A DNA stretch of 64,000 nucleotides from Paenibacillus sp. GSMTC-2017 (GTDB lineage Bacteria > Bacillota > Bacilli > Paenibacillales > Paenibacillaceae): contig NZ_JAECMT010000002.1 of NCBI RefSeq assembly GCF_016019935.1, positions 248,001 through 312,000 of the forward strand, read 5' to 3'. Below the pieces are notes generated by a model. It searched no databases, had not been told where the DNA came from, and saw only the letters and a program-made list of their open reading frames with translations. This document shows, piece by piece, positions 23,756-31,413 of this stretch. The translations under genes were made by a program, and so were the position numbers. The stretch's first letter is position 1, and each line of letters begins with the position of its first letter.

Positions 23756-24748
23756 TTATTTTTTTGGAAGATGTGAATACACATGATCAACCATCTTTTG
23801 AACCTCTTGATCCAGCGTTAAACTAGGAAAGTTTTCAAGAGCACTAGGTAAGAAATAGATTTTATCCTCCTTGAACGCTCTTAGCGATGACCATGCAGCG
23901 TTGCTATCCATATTTTCTTTTACCATCTTTCTTCCAAGCTCTTCTGTTCCATGAACAACAACCAACAAATATTCAGGGTCAATTTCAACCATACTCTCTA
24001 AGCTAAACGGAACTGCCCCCCTACTACTGTCACCTTCAATCTGATCTGCTATATTAATCATGTTCATCTTAGTTGCAATATCTGTTGTGAGCGATTGGCC
24101 TTTCTCTACAAGAAACCCCATCGGTCCTACTAATACTACCGCAAAGGTATGCTTGTGTTTAGGCAATTTGCTAGTAATGGAATCAATGCGCTCATTCAAT
24201 TGTTTAAAGGATTCGGCAGTTTCAGATTCCTTCCCCAATACTTGCCCGTATATTTTCCCGATCTTTTCAAAATTTTCTAAGCTAGATGCACTTACTAATA
24301 GTAATGGAATGTCGCTAGCGGCCAATGGTTCCTTCAAATTCGCATTAAAGAATGACTGACCAATTACAAGATCGGGCTTTAAACTCGTCAACATTTCTAG
24401 GCTTACATTATGAACTTGCCCTACGTTAAGAGCATCCTTCGCACCCTCTGGTATTGGGATAACTGGCGTAGTAGAATATCCGACTACATCTCCACCAAGT
24501 TGATAAAATAGTTCAAGCGTTTCAGGTGATAATACAACTATTCGTTCTGGTTTTTTGTTTAAAACAACTTCTGCTCCTGATGTATCTACAATCTTCGCAA
24601 ATGGTTCAGAGTCACTCGGTGTTACTTTTGCTTGTTCTAATTCGACTGGTGTTGTTGTCTTATTCGCATCTTTTACAGTGTCAGAACTACAGCTTGCTAA
24701 AGTTGCCATCGCAATGAATGCCAATAGAATTATTGAAATCGCTTTCAT
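23756..24748 (-). CDS. Metal-chelate-binding lipoprotein (FecB/BtuF class)
   Basis: 330 residues from the ATG at 24748, with GAAGGGAAG upstream. Lipoprotein signal 'MATLASCSSD', then a two-lobe class III binding protein with 'KKPERIVVLSPETLELFYQLGGDVVGY' (split motif) and 'LKPDLVIGQSFFN'. Such proteins bind Fe-siderophores, heme or cobalamin. It is the last gene of a five-gene unit (permease, ATPase, two DJ-1 genes, binding protein). No Fur box is visible before the operon, so the ligand need not be an iron chelate. Confidence 0.9.
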   Translation of the reverse strand: MKAISIILLAFIAMATLASCSSDTVKDANKTTTPVELEQAKVTPSDSEPFAKIVDTSGAEVVLNKKPERIVVLSPETLELFYQLGGDVVGYSTTPVIPIPEGAKDALNVGQVHNVSLEMLTSLKPDLVIGQSFFNANLKEPLAASDIPLLLVSASSLENFEKIGKIYGQVLGKESETAESFKQLNERIDSITSKLPKHKHTFAVVLVGPMGFLVEKGQSLTTDIATKMNMINIADQIEGDSSRGAVPFSLESMVEIDPEYLLVVVHGTEELGRKMVKENMDSNAAWSSLRAFKEDKIYFLPSALENFPSLTLDQEVQKMVDHVYSHLPKK

Positions 24749-24774
24749 AAAAGTCACTTCCCTTCATGCATTCA

Positions 24775-25389
24775 TTAGTTTTTATCATCAAAGTTTATTT
24801 CAAATTCAATGACCCGTGCTGTCATTGCCGCAGCACCTGTTCCAAGCAAACGTCGAACCATATGCAAGGCCATATGAATACCTGATGAAACACCCGCAGA
24901 TGTAACGATGTCACCTTGATCGACGTACTTCACACCTTTAATAAAGTCCACTTCCGGAAAGTCGAGGCTTAATTGATCGATATGCCGTGCATGCGAAGTC
25001 GCTTGTTTGCCATTCAGAATGCCGCTTTTTGCTAATAGCCGTGTACCCGTACATACGGAAGTCATCCACTTCACTTCATCATTACGTGTTTTGATCCAGT
25101 CTATCAATACTTCATTTTCAAGTTCACGCCAAGTACCATTACCACCAGGAATAACTAATAAATCGAAATATGGGGCAGTTACTATACTATAATCGGGTAT
25201 CACCTTTAAGCCACCAGTTGTTGTTATCGCGTCTCCCGTTACTGATATAGTCGATACCTCGAATGGCTTATAATAATCGGGTTTACCAAAATTCATCTTC
25301 GTAATTGAAAATACTTCGAACGGTCCAGCAAAGTCTAGCACCTCTACCTCATCGAACAAAAGAATACCAACATTCCAAGTTTGCATCAT
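24775..25389 (-). CDS. DJ-1/PfpI-family protein, copy 2 of a tandem pair
   Basis: 204 residues with the family layout: 'GILLFDEVEVLDFAGPFEVFS' at the N-terminus, the nucleophile-elbow Cys in 'TSVCTGTRLLAKSG', and 'DQGDIVTSAGVSSGIHMAL' (split) near the end. DJ-1/PfpI members of this branch are often called isonitrile (cyclohexyl isocyanide) hydratases or GlxA-like sensors without the HTH; the true activity is unknown. It is a tandem duplicate of the next gene, with starts 673 bp apart. Its upstream region contains a relic of the ABC ATPase 3' end, showing how the copy arose. Confidence 0.88.
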   Translation of the reverse strand: MMQTWNVGILLFDEVEVLDFAGPFEVFSITKMNFGKPDYYKPFEVSTISVTGDAITTTGGLKVIPDYSIVTAPYFDLLVIPGGNGTWRELENEVLIDWIKTRNDEVKWMTSVCTGTRLLAKSGILNGKQATSHARHIDQLSLDFPEVDFIKGVKYVDQGDIVTSAGVSSGIHMALHMVRRLLGTGAAAMTARVIEFEINFDDKN

Positions 25390-25444
25390 TAATCTCCTCC
25401 ATTATTTTATTAGTTTTAATAGATTCACAATTCCTTTCTTCCAT

Positions 25445-26062
25445 TCAGTAGGTCGCATCATCAAAGTCCATTTCAAACTCCATGATCTCTGCTGTCATTT
25501 CCGCAGCACTTTTTCCAAGTAAACGTCGAACCATATGCAACGCCATTTGAATACCCGACGAAACACCTGCTGATGTAACGATGTCACCTTGATCGACGTA
25601 CTTCACACCATCTATAATGTCAACCTTAGGATGATCGATTCTAAATTGTTTGATAAAAAAGGAATGGTTTGTCGCTTGTTTACCGTCCAAAATACCCGTT
25701 TTGGCTACTATTTGAGCACCTGAACATACGGAAGTCATCCACTTCACTTCATCATTGCGTGTTTTGATCCAATCAATTAAGACGTCATTGTTTACTTCAC
25801 GACTTACGTCCCCTCCGCCAGGTATAACTATTAAATCGAAATATGGGGCTCTCGCTATACTATAATCGGGTACTACCTTTAAACCACCCTCTGCAGTTAT
25901 CGTGCCTCCTGTTTCTGATACCGTTGATACCTTGAAGGGCTTATAATAATCGGGTTTACCAAAATTCATCATCGTAATCGAAAATACTTCGAATGGTCCA
26001 GCAAAGTCTAGGACTTCTACATTTTCGAACAATAGAATGCCAACATTCCATGTTTGCATCAT
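25445..26062 (-). CDS. DJ-1/PfpI-family protein, copy 1 of a tandem pair
   Basis: 205 residues, with the nucleophile Cys in 'TSVCSGAQIVAKTG' and the same overall layout as its neighbour. The copies differ most in residues 85-95 and 125-145, where the ligand pocket entrance would lie, and are near-identical elsewhere. GGAGGAG precedes two adjacent ATGs (26062, 26059). It follows the ABC ATPase by 12 bp. The placement inside a metal-chelate transport operon suggests processing of the imported ligand, for instance an isonitrile-type chelator (inference). Confidence 0.88.
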   Translation of the reverse strand: MMQTWNVGILLFENVEVLDFAGPFEVFSITMMNFGKPDYYKPFKVSTVSETGGTITAEGGLKVVPDYSIARAPYFDLIVIPGGGDVSREVNNDVLIDWIKTRNDEVKWMTSVCSGAQIVAKTGILDGKQATNHSFFIKQFRIDHPKVDIIDGVKYVDQGDIVTSAGVSSGIQMALHMVRRLLGKSAAEMTAEIMEFEMDFDDATY

Positions 26063-26074
26063 TAATCTCCTCCA

Positions 26075-26857
26075 TTATTTTATTAGTTTTAACAGACTGA
26101 TAAAGGGCTTTCCACTTTGTTGATCGAACCCAATTTCCGCCTCTACTTGAAATACGTCCTTTAACATTTGCGGCTGAATGACGTCTATTGGAGAACCATT
26201 TGCATATAGCGCACCTTTCGAAAGAACGACCAATTGATCTGAGATCATCGCTGCTTGATTCAAATCATGTAACACCATAATAATTGTCATCCCCTGCTCT
26301 GCATTCAACTTCTTAACTAATTCAATAATTTCTAACTGATGATGAATATCTAGAAATGTTGTCGGTTCATCAAGTAAAAGGACTTTAGGTTTTTGTGCTA
26401 ATGCCATTGCGATCCAAGCTCGTTGCCGCTCTCCTCCCGATAAGTTCATAATGTCTTTTGTCGCTAGAGCGCTCAAACTCGTTAATTCTAAAGCCCAATC
26501 AATAATTTCTTGATCCGCTTTGTCAAGTCGTTGAAGCGGTTTCTTATGGGGGAATCGTCCATATGAAACTAAGTTTTGTACTGTTATATTTGGAGTTTGT
26601 TCATGCGACTGCATCAAAAAGGCGATCTTCTGGGCTAACTCCCTTCTCTTCCACTCTTTTATCTCTTTATTTTGAAGAATTACATTTCCTTGCTCCATAT
26701 CCAATTGTTTTGCAATCACTTTTAGAAAAGTACTTTTCCCGCAACCATTAGGTCCCAATATGCTATGAATTTTTCCTTCCTCAAACGAAATACTAATGGA
26801 CGAAACGACAGTTTTATCGCCATAACCTACCCCTACATTATTCGCTTGGATTCTCAT
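26075..26857 (-). CDS. Iron-chelate/cobalamin-type ABC transporter ATPase (FecE class)
   Basis: 260 residues: Walker A 'GPNGCGKST', Q-loop 'AFLMQSHEQTP', ABC signature 'LSGGERQRAWIAMALAQ', Walker B 'VLLLDEPTTFLD' and the switch His in 'MVLHDLNQA'. It powers import through the FecCD permease. The start overlaps the permease stop by 4 nt. The last codons ('LLKLIK') were copied along with the first DJ-1 gene during the tandem duplication downstream. Confidence 0.95.
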   Translation of the reverse strand: MRIQANNVGVGYGDKTVVSSISISFEEGKIHSILGPNGCGKSTFLKVIAKQLDMEQGNVILQNKEIKEWKRRELAQKIAFLMQSHEQTPNITVQNLVSYGRFPHKKPLQRLDKADQEIIDWALELTSLSALATKDIMNLSGGERQRAWIAMALAQKPKVLLLDEPTTFLDIHHQLEIIELVKKLNAEQGMTIIMVLHDLNQAAMISDQLVVLSKGALYANGSPIDVIQPQMLKDVFQVEAEIGFDQQSGKPFISLLKLIK

Positions 26858-27852
26858 AGGCTGTTCTTCCTTCGAAGCAAATATAAGAAGAATGGTGCTC
26901 CGACTGCTCCCATTACGATACCAACTGGAAGTTCTATAGGATCAACAACGACGCGAGCCAGTGTATCAGAAGCTGTCAGTACAGCAATGCCGAGCAGAGC
27001 CGAACAAGGTAACAAGATCCGATAGTCATTTCCGATTAATAGCCGAGCAGCATGTGGAACGATTAAACCAACAAATCCTAATAATCCAACGACACTTACT
27101 GCACTTGCAGCAAGCAGAGCACTTATAGCGACAAACCATAATCGATACCGTTCTGTATTTAATCCAAGTGACCTCGCTTCCGAATCGCCAAGTAATAACA
27201 GATTCATTGGCTTTGAACCGAGTAGTGCTAACATCACTCCGATAATGGAATATGGCAATAACATGTGAAAGTTAGCCCATCCTTTAGCAGACAATGTTCC
27301 GACCATAAATCCTAGCGCACCTTGCACACGATCACTATAAAAAGTAAATAACGCCGATACAAGCGAGTTTAGAAAAGCAGATACTGCTACCCCGGCCAAA
27401 ATAATTCGCATTGGCGTAACTCCTTTGTTCCATGCAAGCACATAAACAAGTAGTGCAGCTGCCATCGCACCTACAAAGGCTGATGGGATGAGCAAATGTG
27501 TGTATGATGGGAATGCAAGCAGTATAAACATTCCAAACAATCCAGCACCCGATGAAACACCTATAATGTGTGGATCTGCCATCGGATTTCTCATTACACC
27601 TTGCAGCAATGTTCCAGCAACGGCCAAATTCATCCCGACGAGTGCAGCAACAAAAGTTCTAGGAAGTCGAATATTCCAAATGATTGTGTAAGCATCTGCC
27701 CCCTTATCACCTGTGACTATAGCAAGGATCGTGGACAAACTTACATCTACAGCACCAAATGCCAAGCTCATAAAGATACAGACAATCGCTAGCAACAGGA
27801 ATGTTCCAATGACTAAAATTTTCCACCAGCTGTTTTCTTTGAACGTTAACAT
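26854..27852 (-). CDS. FecCD-family ABC transporter permease
   Basis: 332 residues with about nine to ten membrane helices, including 'IRLPRTFVAALVGMNLAVAGTLLQ' (split) and 'LVGLLGFVGLIVPHAARLLIGND', the EAA-like coupling region of this family. A homodimer would form the channel. First gene of the operon, with GGGGGG upstream of the ATG. About 160 bp of upstream DNA show neither a Fur box nor a cobalamin riboswitch. Confidence 0.94.
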   Translation of the reverse strand: MLTFKENSWWKILVIGTFLLLAIVCIFMSLAFGAVDVSLSTILAIVTGDKGADAYTIIWNIRLPRTFVAALVGMNLAVAGTLLQGVMRNPMADPHIIGVSSGAGLFGMFILLAFPSYTHLLIPSAFVGAMAAALLVYVLAWNKGVTPMRIILAGVAVSAFLNSLVSALFTFYSDRVQGALGFMVGTLSAKGWANFHMLLPYSIIGVMLALLGSKPMNLLLLGDSEARSLGLNTERYRLWFVAISALLAASAVSVVGLLGFVGLIVPHAARLLIGNDYRILLPCSALLGIAVLTASDTLARVVVDPIELPVGIVMGAVGAPFFLYLLRRKNSL

Positions 27853-28015
27853 TACTCTACCCCCCTATCCTATATAAATGATGATGCAACACTTAGCGTT
27901 TCAGAAGTGAATACACTGTGTACTGTTATCTTACATAATTTAGTGACATTGCAAATGACTCATGAGAGCTATTCGAATCCTTTTTTACAAATATTTTTAG
28001 GTAACCTGCTTCCAT

Positions 28016-28047
28016 TAAAAAAGACCCCCTTCTAAATAGGGAGTCTT
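28016..28047 (-). terminator. Terminator of the RCC1-like gene
   Basis: A 9-bp minus-strand stem (AAGACTCCC with GGGGGTCTT) with a 9-nt loop is followed by TTTT. Confidence 0.8.
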
Positions 28048-28068
28048 ACGTTGGTTACTGCTAATCAA

Positions 28069-29151
28069 TTATTCATAAACTTGTGGAACCATCAATCCTG
28101 AGAACTCAGTTACATCCAAATTAGTGCCATCCAAGTAACTGCCTGCTAAAACTAACGATCCATCACTCTTTAATCCAAGTGTATAATAGTAACTGGCATC
28201 TATTGCTACAATATCCGTCCAATCTTCAATATTACGCTGTCCATACTTATTAGATCCCGTAGAAATAACAGTTCCGTCATTTCTTAAACCTACTGTATGA
28301 TTTTCACCTGCCGCAATGGCGATAATATCCGTCCATTCTTCTACTTTGCATCTTGTAACAGCACATGGGCCAGCAGCAACTACCGTTCCATCTCTTTTTA
28401 ACCCAAAAGCGCTATAAAATGTAGAGATTGCTACAATGTCCGTCCACTTCGTTACTTCATCTCGATAACGATAGTCCCCTTCAGCAACAACTGTGCCATC
28501 ATTTTTTAGTCCCATTACAACTTCATTTCGGCCTTCAACTGCCTTAATATCTTTCCAAGTATAAACGTTCTCAAGCTCATCCTCACTCAAATATGTACCT
28601 AGAACTTTAACGGTACCATCTTCTAATAAAGCTACGACATTATTTGGATAATCCGATTGAAAGGTAGCTACACCTTTTAAATGTGGCAATTGTTCAATGA
28701 CGGGAATCATAGCTTGTACAGAATTTAAAGAAGATTGTTCTAACTCTTCAATTTCTGTGTTAAATGTTGAAGTAATCTCTCCACTTGCATTCAGCGCTTC
28801 TAAGTGTTCTCCATTTATTGAAATTGCCTTAATATTCCGCCATTCCTCCTCACTTATTGTATCCTCATAACCACCTTTATAGATTACGGTTCCGTCACTT
28901 CTTATGGCAGCAACGATGGCGAGTCCGACTCCAATATAATCACCATTGACGATATATGTTAATTTCTCAACTAATCTATTAGAGTCTTTGAATTCGCTCA
29001 AATCTGTAAAAACACCAATCGCTTGTGGATATTTTTTTTCTTTTACAAATTGGCGACCTGATTGATACAATTTTTGTTCCTTACTGACGAATTGGCAACC
29101 AAGTAACAGTACAAAAAAGATAATGCAACTTAACATTAATAATCTTCTCAT
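28069..29151 (-). CDS. RCC1-repeat-like surface lipoprotein
   Basis: 360 residues. The lipoprotein signal ends 'VLLLGCQF'. A short TPR-like helical segment ('YPQAIGVFTDLSEFKDS') follows, then at least five repeats of about 40-50 residues of the form 'W-DI-AI---YY-LGLK-DGTVV-AG', which is the RCC1/beta-propeller pattern of secreted bacterial proteins. In one loop two Cys ('GPCAVTRCKVE') may form a disulfide. Single gene with its own terminator. Function unknown; RCC1-like folds usually bind proteins or polysaccharides. Confidence 0.82.
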   Translation of the reverse strand: MRRLLMLSCIIFFVLLLGCQFVSKEQKLYQSGRQFVKEKKYPQAIGVFTDLSEFKDSNRLVEKLTYIVNGDYIGVGLAIVAAIRSDGTVIYKGGYEDTISEEEWRNIKAISINGEHLEALNASGEITSTFNTEIEELEQSSLNSVQAMIPVIEQLPHLKGVATFQSDYPNNVVALLEDGTVKVLGTYLSEDELENVYTWKDIKAVEGRNEVVMGLKNDGTVVAEGDYRYRDEVTKWTDIVAISTFYSAFGLKRDGTVVAAGPCAVTRCKVEEWTDIIAIAAGENHTVGLRNDGTVISTGSNKYGQRNIEDWTDIVAIDASYYYTLGLKSDGSLVLAGSYLDGTNLDVTEFSGLMVPQVYE

Positions 29152-29263
29152 AACACCCCTCGCTTCAATTTGTACACATTTTTTCCCACTAATTAATCAG
29201 ACGAAAACTTCGATTTAAAGTTTCAGACTCATAACAATTCCTTCGAAGATAGTAACCTAATTT

Positions 29264-29306
29264 TTTTAAAAAGAAGCTCCGCAACATCCTGTTGCAAGAG
29301 CTTCTT
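29264..29306 (-). terminator. Terminator of the second kinase gene
   Basis: A two-part hairpin: 9-bp outer stem (AAGAAGCTC with GAGCTTCTT) and 5-bp inner stem (GCAAC with GTTGC), followed by TTTTTAAAAAAA on the minus strand. Confidence 0.85.
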
Positions 29307-29325
29307 TTAATACACCAAATTTACA

Positions 29326-30684
29326 TTATTGAATTGGTAATCTAACAACGACCGTCGTACCTTCGTTTAACTCACTCTTAATCTCAATATCACCGTGATG
29401 AAGTGCAACTATTCTTTTGACGATGGCAAGTCCTAACCCATTACCACTAATATTTCGATTTCGCGATGGGTCTGTTTTGTAAAATCGATCAAATACATAT
29501 GCTATCTGCTCTTTAGAAATCCCAATACCGGAATCAACAATCGTAACGCAAATTCGATCCTCTAAATGATTAATTCCAATCTCAATATGACCGTCATCAG
29601 GTGTAAACTTGATGCTGTTTCCCAATAAATTAATCCATACTTGGTTAAGTTGGTCTATATCTGCCTTTATGTTGGCTTCATCTATCGAATCTAAAATAAT
29701 TCGTATACCCTTTGCAGACCACTGTGGCTCACAAGTAACAATGACTTGCCTAATTTGCTCAACGAGATTGAAAGTACTAGTCTCAAAAGGATGATTATCT
29801 AAATCTAGAGAAGCAAGTTTAAGTAAATTATCGCTAAGTCTAGAAAGGCGTCTACTTTCTGAGATAATAATGTCGAGATAATAATTCCGTTTGTTTTCAG
29901 CAACTAGGTGACTATTTTTTAGAGCTATAGCAAAGCCAGAAATGGACGTAAGCGGGGTTTGGATTTCATGAGAAACATTCGTAACAAAATCCTGCCTCAT
30001 CTGTTCCAACTGTTTAAGTTCAATTGCCATTTCATTAAACCCTTGAGTTAAAACTCCAATCTCATCCGCGCTTTTCATTTTTACTTTCACGTCGAAGTCG
30101 CCTTTTGCGAGCCGTTTAGTTGCAATTGTCAGTGCTTGCAATGGTTTGACCAAATAGGTTGCTGCACCGAGAATACAAAGGCTTCCGATTAACAAACCAA
30201 GCAGCAAAATAATTAGCATTAAACGATTAATAATTTGTTCATTCTCCGAAGAGAACTGCAAAAACATAGCATGCTGCTTCCCTTCCAATAGGAAAGGAAG
30301 CCCGATAAATGTTTGTTTCGCCCCTCCAGGAGATCGGTAATATTGACCAAGTAACACTTGCTGTACGGCATCGCGAGAGATATTTGCATACGTTGTATTG
30401 TCGTTATCTATACGATAGACCGTTACATTGCCAGAAGCATCATACATATGAATTGGATGTGCTGATATGTTCACTGCACTTTTTAAAAATGATTCGCGAT
30501 CAACAGGTTTCGTTTGTTCGTATAGTTGAATAATATCCTCACCAACAGTAATCATATCGTTTTGTCCCACAGTATCTATTTCATTCTTAAATAATGTCAT
30601 TCCGATTAAAAAAGCAGAAACCAAACTTACACTGATGATTATCAGAAACGTACAAATGATACGGACATATAACGTCTTAGTCAT
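29326..30684 (-). CDS. Sensor histidine kinase, partner of the regulator at 30681
   Basis: 452 residues: TM1 (~8-28), an extracytoplasmic sensor of about 130 residues, TM2 (~155-178), HAMP, the H-box 'NVSHEIQTPLTS', an N-box ('NLLGNSIKFT'), a G1 box ('DSGIGIS') and a G2 box ('GNGLGLAIV'). The start overlaps the regulator stop by 4 nt (ATGA). It closely resembles the kinase at 1-1142, including the Gln in the H-box (HEIQTP here, HEVQSP there), so the two pairs are paralogous systems. Confidence 0.94.
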   Translation of the reverse strand: MTKTLYVRIICTFLIIISVSLVSAFLIGMTLFKNEIDTVGQNDMITVGEDIIQLYEQTKPVDRESFLKSAVNISAHPIHMYDASGNVTVYRIDNDNTTYANISRDAVQQVLLGQYYRSPGGAKQTFIGLPFLLEGKQHAMFLQFSSENEQIINRLMLIILLLGLLIGSLCILGAATYLVKPLQALTIATKRLAKGDFDVKVKMKSADEIGVLTQGFNEMAIELKQLEQMRQDFVTNVSHEIQTPLTSISGFAIALKNSHLVAENKRNYYLDIIISESRRLSRLSDNLLKLASLDLDNHPFETSTFNLVEQIRQVIVTCEPQWSAKGIRIILDSIDEANIKADIDQLNQVWINLLGNSIKFTPDDGHIEIGINHLEDRICVTIVDSGIGISKEQIAYVFDRFYKTDPSRNRNISGNGLGLAIVKRIVALHHGDIEIKSELNEGTTVVVRLPIQ

Positions 30685-31355
30685 AGGATAACTAGCCTGT
30701 AACCAAGACTCCGCGCAGTTTCAATATGAAAGTGCTTCGAATCTTCTGCGAATCTTTCTCTTAAACGCTTTATATGAACATCGACAGTTCGGTCATCACC
30801 TTCGTAATTTAAACCCCAAATGTGTGTGATCAACTGTTCACGGGTAAAGATTTGTCCGGGATGATTAGCCAGCTTGAACAACAGTTCGAATTCTTTTAGC
30901 GGTAAACTAAACGATTTTTGACCACGTAAAACTTGATAGTTTCGGCGATTCAGTACAATCTCACCTAATTGTACCGTTTGTGAAGAAACGATCATGTACC
31001 GTTTCAATAATGCCTTAACTCTCATCACAAGCTCCAATGGATCAAACGGTTTTGTTAAATAATCGTCCGTTCCAAGCTGAAATCCTTTCACCTTTTGAGC
31101 TGATTCTCCTTTTACCGATACCATTAATAAAGGGATATTAACATCTATGCGCCTAATTTCTCTACATAACTGCCATCCATCTAGCTCAGGCATCATAATA
31201 TCGAGAATTACGAGATCAATTCGAGTATTTTCCATAATGACTAACGCTTCTGCTCCATTACTCGCCTCGACAATTTCGTAACCTTCATTTTGCAAAAATA
31301 AGGTGATCAGTTCGCGAATATGTGGATCGTCATCAGCAATAAGTATTGTGGCCAT
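30681..31355 (-). CDS. OmpR-family response regulator
   Basis: 224 residues, with D8-D9-D10, phospho-acceptor D52, K102 in 'YLTKPFDP', and a C-terminal winged helix ending 'ARSLGYRLVIL'. GGAGG lies 10 nt before the ATG. It is in the same direction as, and 58 bp downstream of, the membrane serine hydrolase gene, so the three genes probably form one unit. It is a paralogue of the regulator at 1139-1813. Confidence 0.95.
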   Translation of the reverse strand: MATILIADDDPHIRELITLFLQNEGYEIVEASNGAEALVIMENTRIDLVILDIMMPELDGWQLCREIRRIDVNIPLLMVSVKGESAQKVKGFQLGTDDYLTKPFDPLELVMRVKALLKRYMIVSSQTVQLGEIVLNRRNYQVLRGQKSFSLPLKEFELLFKLANHPGQIFTREQLITHIWGLNYEGDDRTVDVHIKRLRERFAEDSKHFHIETARSLGYRLVIL

Positions 31356-31413
31356 GTTCGTGTGCGCCTCCGAATTCTATCATGCTCTTATTTTAATTAG
31401 GAGAATATTTACT

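Noticed and set aside
27853-28015. Search for a Fur box or cobalamin riboswitch before the FecCD operon
   Set aside because: Neither was found by eye in the ~160 bp upstream; the region is short and shows no B12-box-like motif.
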